Source: Manihot esculenta
Taxonomy: Eukaryota; Streptophyta; Magnoliopsida; Malpighiales; Euphorbiaceae
Assembly (NCBI RefSeq): GCF_001659605.2
Contig: NC_035161.2
Location: forward strand, 3,664,343 to 3,728,342
DNA: 64,000 nt
Direction of reading: 5' to 3'
The notes under the pieces: model-generated
Databases searched by the model: none
The model's input: only the letters and a program-made list of their open reading frames with translations
Told to the model about the DNA's origin: nothing
Program-made: the position numbers and the translations under genes
Shown: positions 22,318 through 34,575 of the stretch, piece by piece
Layout: every line of letters begins with the position of its first letter
How positions within the stretch are numbered: the stretch's first letter is position 1

Positions 22318-23001
22318 ATGAGCCCTACACCATTCCATGATCACCACGCAAAACCTAACCACATTAACAATAATGGGTTATGTCCTCCTCCTTTGAAAAT
22401 CAACAAGGTCTCTCACATGATCAAGAAATCCTCCTCCTCTTCCTTGTCGTCACCGCCTTCCTCTTCCTCTTCTTCCTCCACTTCTTCACTGGGCGTTGTC
22501 GGACCCGCCAAGCCGCCCCATCAACGCCATCCCGTCATCATATATACTCATTCTCCTAAAATCATTCACACACATCCTAAAGATTTTATGGCATTAGTGC
22601 AAAAACTTACTGGATTATCACGCTCCGATGAGGATCAGAGTGCTCATGTAAAACAAAAGAAGGGTAATTCTTCGCCGGAGGAAGAGAATAATAGCAATGG
22701 GAAGAGGGCTGGAAATGGAAACGATGATAATGAATCTTCGTCAGTGATTACAGAAGAAAATTGTGGAAGCATAGGTGATGGACAAGTTAATTCTTGTTTT
22801 GTTCCTCCGATTTTTGAGCCTTCAAATCCTTATATGACTAATATTCCGATTTTTACACCAAATTCAGCTGATTTTTTATGTGCAAATCAGCCATTTTATA
22901 ATTATACAGATTCTTTGTTCTTCACCACTCCTAATATGAGGACGTCCATTTCATCTTCTTCTTCTACAATGGAGGGGATAAATGAATTTCACGAATATTA
23001 G
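22318..23001 (+). CDS. VQ motif-containing protein (VQ8/VQ20-like)
   Basis: Single-exon gene of 227 residues, as is usual for plant VQ genes. The VQ motif FMALVQKLTG lies at residues 90-99, preceded by the conserved HPVIIYTHSPKIIHTHPKD stretch that marks the VQ8/VQ20 group. A Ser-homopolymer region (about 38-58) and an acidic, Asn/Ser-rich C-terminal half follow low-complexity patterns. In the family the VQ core binds the C-terminal WRKY domain of group I and IIc WRKY factors and modulates their activity; nuclear location is inferred. The start is the first ATG after a purine-rich leader with a TATA box 152 bp upstream. No frameshifts. A long AT-rich 3' flank follows. The partner WRKY and exact orthologue cannot be read from sequence. 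Confidence 0.92.
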   Translation: MSPTPFHDHHAKPNHINNNGLCPPPLKINKVSHMIKKSSSSSLSSPPSSSSSSSTSSLGVVGPAKPPHQRHPVIIYTHSPKIIHTHPKDFMALVQKLTGLSRSDEDQSAHVKQKKGNSSPEEENNSNGKRAGNGNDDNESSSVITEENCGSIGDGQVNSCFVPPIFEPSNPYMTNIPIFTPNSADFLCANQPFYNYTDSLFFTTPNMRTSISSSSSTMEGINEFHEY

Positions 23002-23469
23002 ATAATTTACTCTTTTTTTTTTTAATTAAATTTTCATTTTGCAGAAGAGTTTCTTTCTGGTAGAAATTTATTTATTTATTTGAATCTGATTTTGATGCAA
23101 ATAAGAATTTCTGATAGTTCTTTCTCTTTTTTTTTAAATGAAAATTTTCCTCCATCCAGGAATACATTCTTTGAAATAATTAATGTTCATTTATTGCAGT
23201 GATTTAATGTCTTTTACTGAAGAATTTAAGAAAATTACTTTAAGTTGAGAGAACTGTTTGTAAGTTTTTGATATTAAATTTCGATGATTAAAGAAATTTA
23301 AATTAGTTTATTTATTGTGGTTAATTTAATTTAATTTGATTATTTTAGTTCTCAATTGAATTTTGGGAATTGTAAATACTAAGTGCTTTTTTTTTTTTTA
23401 GGTAGCTTACCTACAATCAAAAAATGAAATCCCAATTAAACCGTTAGGACTCTAAACATTTGAATTGCG

Positions 23470-23753
23470 TATACTCACAAAATACTAAGCCTTTTATGAA
23501 ATTAACTTCAAATCTGGATTTGAAAATGCTTGTAATCATATTTTTTAAATAGAAATTCTAATTTTTTCTCTAATTTGTAATCTTAAACTTATTGTTATTT
23601 TATTTGACAAAATATTTTATTTTAGCTTTAAAATATTAATTAATGGTCAAATAAATCTTTATTTTTTAAAAAAAAAAAAATTAATAGGGTTAAACTATTA
23701 AAGTAAATCAAATGATTCTTTTAAAATTTTAAAATAGATTAAACCTTAGGTGC
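23470..23753. repeat. Direct duplication, copy 1 (284 bp)
   Basis: Near-identical by eye (about nine in ten positions) to 24953-25229, in the same orientation and about 1.2 kb away. Starts TATACTCACAAAATACTA and ends AAACCTTAGGTGC. No coding function is seen. An hAT-like MITE lies between the copies. Confidence 0.85.
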
Positions 23754-24301
23754 ATATATATTCTTTGAATTATAAAATAAGATAAATAAACCTTTTAAAT
23801 TTTAAAGTAAGATAAAAAAAATATTAGACTATGATTTCAATTGAAGTCGATCAAAGCACTTCACCAAAATTACAAATATTTTGTGTATTTTAGAGTAAAT
23901 TGATGATTTTTGAATGAATCAAAATATTTTTTTATTAATTTATTACTTTTTTCATAGTCTAAATCACTAATAAATATTTTGTGTATCCTAAAATAAATTG
24001 ATGATTTTTAAATGATTCAAAATGTTTATTAATTTATTTTCTTTGTCATAATCTAAATCACTACTTTTATTATGATCTTATATATTGATTATTTTGTTAA
24101 TAGATAAAGTAGATAACATAAATTTATAGATACCATTAATGGATGTTAGTTTCAAACCACATTTGTGTTATGAATGCTTAATAAAATACTTTTATTTTAT
24201 AAAATCTTGTGAACAAAATTGAATGCAAAATAAAATTTTAACTCGATCATGATTAAATTCATCATGTAACAATCTCAAATTGAAAAGGTCACTCTTGGTC
24301 G

Positions 24302-24767
24302 TAGGAGTGAGCAATATTCGGTTCAAATCGAAAAAATCGACCAAACTGAACTGATTTGAAATTTTAGTTCGGTTTTTTATACATTTCGGTTTGGTTCGAT
24401 TTTTAATTTTAGAAATTTCAGTTATTTCGGTTCGGTTCGGTTTTGATCAGAAAAAAATTGAAAAAACCGAACCGAACCGATTAGTGATAATAATATGGTT
24501 TTTCAATAATATAGAAAAATTAAATCATATTAAAATTAAAATATTTTAATTAAATTTTAAAATTTTAAAAATAAAGTGTAAAAAATTAAAAAATTATTAA
24601 AAATCGAAACCGATCAAATCGAACCGAACCGAACCAGACCGGTTCGGTTCGATTCGATTTCTGATCAAAATCGGTTCGGTTCGGTTTTTATAAATACTAA
24701 AATTTTGATTTTCGATTTATTTAGTTCGATTTAATTTTAAACCGAACCAACCGAATGCTCACCCCTA
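24302..24767. mobile_element. hAT-like MITE of the CGGTTCGG family, copy with 8-bp flanks
   Basis: A 466-bp element with terminal inverted repeats TAGGAGTGAGCA / TGCTCACCCCTA. Imperfect 8-bp flanks CTTGGTCG (24294-24301) and CTTGTTAG (24768-24775) fit hAT target duplications. Both subterminal regions contain several TTCGGTTCGG motifs; the AT-rich core carries GATTAGTGATAATAATAT. Non-coding. Confidence 0.85.
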
Positions 24768-24952
24768 CTTGTTAGGGTTTAGATCAATATAAGATTGTTG
24801 GAATTCATAATAAATACAATGTAACATGATTGATAATCTAGAAAATATAAGTGTCTTTGAAATCAAAACATGTATATACTTTTATTATAACTCCATCAAT
24901 AGTAATAAAATTATTTTAGCTCAACATTTTTATATATTGTTTGCCAACACCT

Positions 24953-25229
24953 TATACTCACAAAATACTAGCCTTTTATGAAATTAACTTCAAATCTGGA
25001 TTTGAAAATGCTTGTAATCATATTTCTTAAATAAAAATTCTAATTTTTCCCCTAATTTGTAATCTTAAACTTATTGTTATTTTATTTGACAAAATATTTT
25101 ATTTTGGCCTTAAAATATTAATTAACCATCAAATAAATCTTTAATTTTTTTTAATTTCGATAGGGTTCAACTATTAAAATAAATCAAATAAGTCTTTTAA
25201 ATTTTTAAAATAGATTAAACCTTAGGTGC
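24953..25229. repeat. Direct duplication, copy 2 (277 bp)
   Basis: Second copy of 23470-23753. It is followed by a short extra tandem (AGCTCATTTACTACTATGAATT-like, around 25225-25305). Confidence 0.85.
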
Positions 25230-25305
25230 TCATTTACTACTATGAATTTAAAATAGATTAAACCTCTCATCTCTATTACTATAAGCTCATTTACTACTAT
25301 GAATT

Positions 25306-27706
25306 CCTTAATCAAGTCCATATGTCACATACATTCATCAATCTTCGTGATTTTAGATGTAAATAACCAAAAATATTATAATAATTTTTATGATACATGA
25401 AATATACTAAGTACATTTTACAAATTTAGTTTAAAGAGAAATTTAGTTGTATTAAGCTCTTGAAGACATAGCACAAACCTTATTAGAGTGTGTGAATTTT
25501 ATGCTCTTAGCCTTCTTGATTCCTTTAAGTCTGATCCTATATTGATGGATTTAAATAAGAGACTAAATTAACCCTTAGGGTTTAGGGTTTAGAGTTCGCA
25601 ACAAAGATAATATAAGGTGGTGGGTACCCACGGCAATAGATCAAATTGCTTAGAATTTCAGATAGTTCTAACTAATTGTGTAAGAGAATTACGTATTTTT
25701 ATTTTTATGATCGTTCTCCTTTTAAATAGTAAGAAATTGGAGATAGATATAACATTTTTTAATAATATGGTGATGATATGACCGATTGCTTAATAAGAGA
25801 TTCCGTCGAGTTCTGATATGAAATTTCGTGAGTACAGACATAACGAAAGTCGTTAAATTGTATGCGGAAACTCGATCTATTTAAGGGAGGGTGGTCTTGA
25901 TAAAGAATAAAGTGTTAAAGTGTTTGAATCCTCATTTTCTCGGGTGAAACTGCATATAAGATTCTAACCACATAACTTTATTTTGTGTTAATAACTCATT
26001 ATTCATTTTAAACGATTGTTAAGTAGCATCACTAATATTGTTATAATAAATATAAAATAAAAATTTTACATTTTAATACATAATTATTCAATAGCTTTTT
26101 TTACTTTGATAATATGAAAAAAAAAAATATAATTAATGGATTTATACGTGTTCAAATTTTTATTAACAACCGACCCTCAAGATTAGATTAACACACTAAT
26201 TTATAATTTTTTAGGTTGAAATTTTCTATGTGAATATATAAATAAAAGATTTATAATTTTACCTTATTTTAATATTTAGTTTTCTATTACGAATTATTTA
26301 TGTATTCATATTTAAAAAATAACTAATGAGTTATAATATAATATACTGCATAATACTAAAGCTAATTATTAATAATAAAACAATATAAAAATGAAAATTG
26401 AAAAGGAAAAATATATTTAGCCAATTTAAAATTTTCATTTTTTATTATTCTCAAATAACTTTAATAACTAATTATTATTTTAAATAATTAAATACTAGTA
26501 TTATTAAAATGAAATATCAAAACTAAAAAGAAAAGCTTTGGAAAAAATGATTCTTTATTATATTAAAATAAAATAATTAAGAATAAAAAATTGTATAGGC
26601 TAACAAATTCCTTATCTTTCAAATTATAAATGAATAAATTTAATAAAAATATTTGAATGAAAATTAAAATATAAAATTATTAATTGTGAAAAATTCTTAT
26701 TATATTAGAATAAAATTAATTAATAATAATTTTTTTAATGTATATTTATAAAATATTTAAATTTATTAATATATTTTAAAATTTATACAATAATATTATA
26801 GCAGCCGTTATAAAATTATAAAATTATTATCTTATTACCGTTAATACAATAATTTAATATTAATTTAAATTGTGATAGAAAAAATTAAATTTTTTACAAT
26901 ATATATATATAAGAATATATTTTAATAAATAATTTATTTTATATTATAAAATTATAATTTTAACTATATTTTTTTATTGAGATAAACCGTTAATTTATAT
27001 TATAATATTATATTTCATTTATAATAAGAAAATTGAATAAATTATTATATTTTTTTAATATAAGAGATTTTGGAGTAGTAATCAAATTGAAAATGATCTC
27101 ATGTGTCATCACAAGCTACCAATTCCTCTCCACCACTTCCTTAAAAGCTTGTTGACGATGATGATGAGCCCACTTCTTCTTGGATCCTTGAACTTGCCCA
27201 TATTAGTTACTACTTCAATCTCAACCCTTAATCTAAATATGGAATTAAAAACTTCTCTACTTCAATCATTCACTTAATGAATTGGCAACATCCATGAGAT
27301 TTTGAATATCCATCTATTCCATCACTTTTTTTCTTTGGCCTATGTGGATTCAACAAAATGACATGTCATTATTAATTTTTTGTTATTTAATATCTTATAA
27401 TTTTAAAAATATAACATTCACCGATTAGTTTTAGATTTTACGGTAGATTTAAATTGGCCCTAATTTTTAGGACCGACGTTCGTTGGAGACTTATTATAAA
27501 TTTTTAAAAAGAAAATTTTGAGACCCACGACTTTCAAAATTATGATAAAAGCCATAGACTTATTATAAAGTTTAATATGAAAATTTAATCGTTTAAAGAG
27601 TCAATTTTACATTTTAATTATTTTTTAGATATTTTTATAATTTTACATATTAAATTTTTTATTCTATTATAAATAATTTTCATTCGCTATTAAACACTCA
27701 CTTGAT
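25306..27706. other. AT-rich gene-free spacer
   Basis: No gene is supported. A ~125-bp piece at 26085-26205 (TTTACTTTGATAATATGAAAA and onward) recurs at 54056-54170. A slightly GC-richer stretch at 27090-27360 has no recognisable coding. Two TTTAGGG units at about 25577-25591 are too few to be a telomere-derived array. Confidence 0.5.
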
Positions 27707-28178
27707 TAGGGCTGAGCAGTATTCGGTTCAAATCGAAAAAGCCGACCGAACCGAACCGATTTGAAAATTTGGTTCGGTTTTTTATATATTTCGGTTCGGT
27801 TCGATTTTTAATTTTAGAAATTTCAGTTATTTCGGTTCGGTTCGATTTTGATCAGAAAAAAACCGAAAAAACTGAACCGAATCGATTAGTGATAATAATA
27901 TGTTTTTTCAAATAATATAGAGAAATTAAATCATATTAAAATTAAAATATTTTAATTAAATTTTAAAGTATTAAAAATAAAGTGTAAAAAATAAAAAAAT
28001 TATTAAAAATCGAAACTGATCTAACCGAACCGAATCGAACCGAATCAGACCGGTTCGGTTCGATTCGGTTTCTGACCAAAATTGGTTCGATTCGATTTTC
28101 ATAAACACTAAAATTTCAGTTTTCGGTTTATTCAGTTTGGTTCGGTTTTAAACCGAACCGACCGAATGCTCACCCCTA
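27707..28178. mobile_element. hAT-like MITE of the CGGTTCGG family, best-preserved copy
   Basis: A 472-bp element starting TAGGGCTGAGCA and ending TGCTCACCCCTA, with 8-bp flanks CACTTGAT (27699-27706) and CACTTGAC (28179-28186). It retains the densest set of TTCGGTTCGG motifs on both sides of an AT-rich core. TIR length, 8-bp duplication and lack of coding fit a non-autonomous hAT element. Confidence 0.88.
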
Positions 28179-29622
28179 CACTTGACTTTCAAAAAATTTT
28201 AATAAGATTTTTCAACTTCTAATCTATTTTTCTCTTATATCATTTTAATCAAGCGATTTTAGTTAAAATTCTTGACGGAGTCTAAATAATCTTATAATAA
28301 CTCTAATCTTATCGAATTAAAATGGATTAACCAAATAATAATATTTTTAATTTTATGAAAATAATGAGTTTTTTATAATATTAAATTGTAAAACGGGAAT
28401 TCTAACGAATAAAAATAAATAAATATATAAACATATTTATTTTTTAGCATATATTTAAATGTCAATAATTTTATTGCAATTTTAATTATTCACAAATAAA
28501 ATAATTTTAATTATTCACAAATAAAATACTATAAATTTTTTAATATTTCATGCATGGAAAATAAATTATATTTTTAAGAATTTAATTTTCTATTGACCCC
28601 ACTAAATTTATTAAAATTTCCCTCACATCTCATTAAATTTATCAATTTTGTCATTTAATTTATTTAATCTTTTAAGTTACTTATTTATTATATTTAGATT
28701 AAATATAAATTACTATTTTAATTTTAGTTAAACTACTGCTCAAATTTAATAAATAAATAAATTACCACTGTATTAAATTAATTTTAATGATTATATTGTT
28801 GTGAAATTAATTTAGATTTTAAAAAATTTTATAGTCGTTGAAAATTTTATTTATAAATTTTTTTTATCGTTATAGATTTCATATTTAAATTTAATATTAA
28901 ATATGATCCTTATGATTTTATTATATTATCTTAAAATTTTTATAACCACTTACGACGGTAATTTTTTCTATTATAAATAATTTTCATCCACTATAAATTG
29001 CTTCCATACTTACAAAGGAAGGTAAACTCAATTTTTTACTTTTTTTTTTCTTCATATTTTCTGTTGAGTTATAAATTAGAGATAAATTTTTATTGTTTTG
29101 ATCCTGAAAATTAAATTTTAGAAAAATATGTTTAATTCTAAGAAATTACAAAATAAATCCTTAAAAACAGTGTCAACACGACTCGAATTTTATTATTTTA
29201 TCATATTTTTTAAACATATATTACCCTTAAAAGAAAAAAAAAGATTTTAATGACTTTATTACTTTATTTTCATCACCCCGATAGAATCTCTTACATATTC
29301 TATTACAAATTTTTTAATACATTTTTTAAAAATTTGTATAGTGATTCTTACAAAATATCTATTCCATAATTTATATGAAGTAATTCTTAACATATAATAT
29401 TTTTTTTAATAGAATACTCAGAATGTAAGAAATTAAATTTAAATTTATTGGTTAAACCAAACTAATATATATAGTCATTGAATGGGCTCTAATTAAGTAT
29501 GATACACCCATTTGGTAAGGGATAATAGCTGTTATGTCATTGACCATAATGAATATAATTTGAATTAGGCTCACCAAGATTATAAATTTTGTTGTAATGG
29601 AAACCTATTTCAATCACCTTTA
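28179..29622. other. AT-rich spacer
   Basis: No gene or clear element was found between the MITE and the left LTR of the old Ty3/gypsy element. Confidence 0.5.
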
Positions 29623-30022
29623 AATAGATTAAATTACGTCGAGAGTTTTAATTAATAATCTTTTATTAAAATGAAATTTAGAAAATAAAAAGTTAAAAAT
29701 TGAAATTTCTTATTAATTTCTTGAAAATTGAAAGTATTTCAAACGATTACTAAAAGTATTATTTATATTAGTAAAAGTGATTATATAAAAAATTATGAAA
29801 AAATTAAAAAAATAATAAAAATATAGAATTGACTTCTAAATGATGGAATTTTTGTTTCAAATTTTGCAATAGGCATGCGGCCCTTGTTATATTTTTGAAA
29901 GTTGTGCATTTCGAAATTTTCTTTTCAAAAAGTTATCGTGGGCCTCCAACAAACGTCGATAGCAGCAGAAGTTAAGTCTGGTCAAGTTTGTTATAAAATC
30001 TAAGACTAATTGCTCCGCATCA
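29623..30022 (-). repeat. 3' LTR of the old Ty3/gypsy element
   Basis: Aligns by eye with 44404-44813 over its length. Shared landmarks include AAATTTAGAAAATAAAAAGT, TTATCGTGGGCCTC (right copy TTATCGTGGACCTC) and TTATAAAATCTAAGA. The left boundary is approximate. Confidence 0.75.
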
Positions 30023-32411
30023 TTTCCTTCTACTTGTAAAGAACTCGACCTCGAGTTGTCATCAGCAAGATAATACTGAAATAGATCCGCTACGTTAAAC
30101 GTCTTGAAAATATACATATAATTTGGAAGGTCAAGAACATAGGTATTGTCATTAATTTTTTACATAATCCGAAATGAACAAATCTTATTTCGGTCAAACT
30201 TTTTCTATTCTCCACCATGTTCCTTGGACAAATATACTATAACTTGATCACCAACATTGAAAGACTTGAAATGCCTACAGTTATTAGCTGCAGCTTTATA
30301 CTTGTCATTGGCCTCCGTAAGGCATTGTTGTACATGTTTGAAAATGTCCAAATACTGATTTGCTAAGTTGTTTACTGCAATACTGTTATGAAAACCTGTA
30401 GGAAGAACAATAAGATTAACTGTATACGCAGGAATTTTCCTGTACACAATTGTAAAGGGTGACATCTTTGTAGAGTTATGGACATAACTGTTATAAGCAA
30501 ATTTTGCTTGGGTAAGAGCAAAATCCCAAGCAGTTTTCTTATCACTGCAGATGCAACACAGAAGATTGCTAAAAGTGTGGTTCCCTACAGTTTGGCCATC
30601 AGTTTGGGGATGGGCAGCACTACTGTATCGAAGTTCAGTTCCAAAATGCTTCCATTAAGTCACCTAAAAGTGAGAAAGAAACTTTATATCTCTGTCAGAA
30701 GTAATAGTCTTAGGAATACCATGTAAACGAACAATCTCCTGAATAACAGTTTTACAATATGAGAAGCATCATTAGTTTTTTTTGCAAGGAATGAAATGCA
30801 CCATTTTGGAAAACCCCTCAACAATAACAAAAATGAAATCAGATCCACGTTGAGTACATGGAAGGTCAAGAATAAAATCCATAGACAAGTCTTCCTAAGG
30901 ATATTCTTGAATACGCAATGAAGTGTGTAAGCTCGTATTTTGCAAATGACCCTTCTGAATTTGACAAACTGAGCACTTCTGAACTATTCGACCTATATCC
31001 TTTTTTAATTGTGGCCAATAAAAACGCTTCTCTAAACTAGCAATAGTCTTATCACGCCCCAAATGACCACTCAAACTTTCTCCATGGACCTTTCAAATCA
31101 ATTATTCTCGCAGAGAAGAACGAGGAATACATAACCTATTCTCTTTAAAAAGAAAGTCATCATGTATTAAGAATCCATCAGCAGGCTAGCGAGGCTGGAC
31201 CTTCGCCCATATATTAGCAAAATTATTATCTACAACATACAAATCCTTTAGAAATTTAAAACCTATGATCTCCTTACTAATTGTAATTAATAGAGCAGCC
31301 CTCCTACTCAAAGCGTCTACAACCTTATTACTATGGCCAGCCTTATATTTTATGACATGATAAAAACCTCCAAAATAAGTTGCCCATCGAGTATGCATCT
31401 TATTCACATATTTTTTAGAATTAAAGTGAATCAAAAATTGATGATCTATGTGAATAATAATCTCTCGCCCTATCAAATACGAGGAATACATAACCTATTC
31501 TCTTTAAAAAGAAAGTCATCATGTATTAAGAATCCATCAGCAGGCTAGCGAGCCTGGACCTTCGCTCATATATTAGCAAAATTATTATCTACAACATACA
31601 AATCCTTTAGAAATTCAAAACCTATGATCTCCTGACTAACTGTAATTAATAGAGCAGCCCTCCGACTCAAAGCGTCTACAACCTTATTACTATGGCCAGC
31701 CTTATATTTTATGACATGATGAAAAGCTCCAAAATAAGTTACCCATAGAGCATGCATCTTATTCACATATTTTTTAGGGTTAAAGTGAATCAAAAATTGA
31801 TGATCTATGTGAATAATAATCTCTCGCGCTATCAAATACTGATCTCAAGTTTTAAAGGTCTGAAATATTGTATATAATTCTTACTCATAAGTAGACCACT
31901 TCTTTTTAGTATTATTCAATTTTTCACTAAAGAAGGCAATAGGCTTATTAGACTGCGATAATACATCGCCAATCCCAACTCCACAAGCATCACATTTAAC
32001 CTCAAACAGTTTATTAAAATTAGGTAGAGCAAGAATAGGGGCAGAAGTAAGTTTATCTTTAATCTCTTCAAAACTCTTGTTGGCAGTGTCAGTCCAAGAA
32101 AATTTTTGCACTCTCGTTTTCTTCAAACAATCTGTGATAAGGGCAATCATGCTGCTGAAATTTTTGATGAACTGTCGATGGAAAGTAGCAAGTCTATAAA
32201 AGCTACAAACTTCTGAAATAGTTTTGGAAATAGGCCAGTTCTGTATTGCATCTACCTTCTTCTCATCAACATGTATTTCTTCTGCACCAATAACAAATCC
32301 AAAAAACAGAACACGCTCCATCATATAGATGTATTTTTTTAAATTAATAACCAGCTCACTTTCTTACAAGATTGTCATGACTTGACGGAGGTGCTGTAAA
32401 TGTTCTTCTTT
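30023..32411 (-). pseudogene. Old Ty3/gypsy pol, 3' half (RT end, RNase H, integrase)
   Basis: Read on the minus strand from 32411 down. The RT/RNase H part (32324-31881) includes [19 protein letters not shown] and [20 protein letters not shown]. RNase H follows (HIDHQFLIHF, YKAGHSNKVVDALSRR), present twice because of a tandem duplication. Integrase remnants lie at about 31100-30480. The integrase C-terminus (30465-30205) includes MSPFTIVYRKIPAYTVNL and NVGDQVIVYLSKE. The tail reads [15 protein letters not shown] (30117-30070). Many stops and shifts make it non-functional. Confidence 0.8.
31121..31838. repeat. 359-bp tandem duplication of the RNase H segment
   Basis: 31121-31479 is repeated at 31480-31838 with a dozen or so substitutions. 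Each copy carries its own RNase H piece with YKAGHSNKVVDALSRR, a duplication inside the dead pol gene. Confidence 0.9.
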
Positions 32412-32416
32412 GCTAC

Positions 32417-34572
32417 TGTAATACCCGGCTAGACTCCGGTATCGGAATCCCTACCGTCCGGTGGGACCTCGGATGTCGGAAACCTCTAGAAGGGTAAAAC
32501 TATGATTTTATGAAATATTTTCATGTATTTCATGTTTTTAAGTAAGAAATTAAATGAGTTTTTACATGAAAAGTCTTTGGAGGGAAACCCAGGTTCGGCC
32601 GCCGAAAGTCAAGTTCGGCCGCCGAACATGCATGCGTTTTGGAGGCACGTTAGGCCCCCGAAAGCATGAGTGAGGGAAGTCCAGGTTCGGCCGCCGAAAG
32701 TCAAGTTCGGCCGCCGAACCTTGTATGCATGCGGAGGCACTTTCGGCCCCCGAACGTGGCCTGGCCAGCCACTATAAAAGGGACCCTTAGCCGAAATGGG
32801 CGAGGTTTTCTCCCATTTTCGGCCACAGCAAGCTTCCGACCTTCCCTTAGCAAATCTTGTGTTCTTCCTCCAAATCTCTTCCATTTTTCTTGAGTTTTAA
32901 ACTCACCTTGCAAGTTTTGAACATTTAAACCAAGTTTTGGAGCTTTGGGAACTCAGGAGCTCATTTTCGTGGATCTCCAAGTTTGGGTCGTCTCCCTCTC
33001 GATCTTCAAGAGGTAAGAGCCGATCTTAAGCTCCTTATGTGTTTTAACTAAGTTTTATGCAAGATCTATGGGTAGAAATGCATGTTAGGGTATATGTTGA
33101 GTTTATGGGTTTTGATACTTTGATGAACAATGTAGCTTGTTTATGTGTTGTTGGAAGTGTTGTAGATGGGGTATTTTATAGTTTGAGACCCCTAGGTGTG
33201 ATGTATGTGAAGTATGCATGTTGTAGATCAAGTTTATGCATGATTTATGGTTTTGGGAGGCAGGAGGTTCATTTGAACCAAGTTTCTGCCCGTTTGGCAG
33301 AAACCAGGTTCGGCAGCCGAAGGGAGTTTCGGCCGCCGAACCCCTCTTGTGGAGGCAGCATTCGGCTGCCGAAGGAGCCCCCGAAAAGAGACTTTCATCT
33401 CTGTCTGGCACTTTCGGCCGCCGAAGGTGCCACCGAACCTGCCTGACTTTCGTCTCTGGAGGGACTTTCGGCCGCCGAACCTGCCGCCGAAAGTGCCCTG
33501 TTCAGCCATTTCTTGCATGTTTTCATGTGATGTTTTCAGGATGTTTTAGGGGGTTTTTGGGGAGTATTTTAGAGTCATGTTCATGTATGTTTGGTCCCTC
33601 ATTTGAGTCCACCTGTGTAGGTTCGGACCCGAGGAACCGAGACCCCCAGCTGTGAGCCAGCTGCTTCAGAGTCTCTTCAGAGCTAGCCAGAGGTGAGTGG
33701 AATAAACTTTAAGTTTTAAAGCAAATTAATGAAATGTTTTAGCATGATTCACGCATCATGAATGCCATGAGATATATTAGGTTGTTTGCATTAGAATTCA
33801 CGAATATGTTGCATTGCATACTTTGTTGTTGATGTGGATGAATGTTGAATGATCCATTAGCCCTTGTATGTCATGATAGCCTATGTGAGTCTAGATGTGC
33901 CTGCTACGGCTCTACGCCCCCGGCATGTATAAGTAAGAAAGATAGGGGCTAAATGGTGACAAGTTCATCCTTGTTGTGAAATGTTTGTGTTATGGCGCAT
34001 ACATGAAAGCATGATTTAAATTGATGTTTTATTATTCTGCTCACTGGGCTCTAGTAGCTCACCCCACTCCCTTTATCCCCAGAGTTGCAGGTACAGGATA
34101 GATCAGGAAGTCGGCTAGAGTGAAGTTCAGTCATGTATGTTGTAATAGATAGTAGTGGACATGAACATGATGTAATAAGTATTTATGACCATGTAATGTA
34201 ATGAATGATTTGATGATGTATTGAGGATTATAGTAGTGCTTGACCTAGAGGTGTGTGAATCCCCATTATGTACAGAGTGTTTAATGAGTAATGATGTTAA
34301 TGACCATGATTATCCAAGCTGATATGTATGATGATGATACCCCATTGGAGTATTTGATGAGGACTCCAGTGTGGGGTTTATGTATAATGTTGTGTATGCA
34401 CAGGTTTTGCTTGGATAAGAGAAAAGAAAAATTTTTACAGATCATGTATATGTTGTTATGTATGGGGTTCCACAAGTTTACAGGAGGTATGTAGGCTTGC
34501 TACGGGTCCCGGCGGCCTTAAGCCGATCTGGATCCTAGCGCCGGTAACGGGTCGGATTTCCGGATCGTTACA
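32417..34572 (+). repeat. 5' LTR of the Tekay element
   Basis: 2,156 bp with TG...CA ends. TATAAAA at 32773-32779 marks a likely U3/R core promoter. Nine copies of the 13-bp palindrome TTCGGCNGCCGAA occur: four before the TATA box (32594, 32614, 32686, 32706) and five after it (33309, 33328, 33361, 33413, 33467). Short Gly/Arg-rich frames across these motifs are not genes. Confidence 0.95.
32773..32779 (+). promoter_or_regulatory. TATA box in the Tekay 5' LTR
   Basis: TATAAAA followed by GGGACCC lies about 360 bp into the LTR, downstream of the first palindrome cluster. Best candidate for the element's own promoter. The 3' LTR has the same box at 40317-40323. Confidence 0.6.
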
Positions 34573-34575
34573 GAG

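Noticed and set aside
25577..25591. TTTAGGGTTTAGGG, telomere-like repeat
   Set aside because: Only two units; chance or a telo-box-like motif, not an interstitial telomere array.
32594..32718. CRISPR-like array of palindromic repeats
   Set aside because: Repeats are 13 bp, lie within a plant LTR and have no uniform unique spacers; the genome is eukaryotic.
33057..33655. Several overlapping open frames with FGGR/RPPN repeats in the Tekay LTRs (also at 40153-41199)
   Set aside because: They are translations of the TTCGGCNGCCGAA palindromes on both strands inside LTRs; no start context, homology or codon bias supports a gene.
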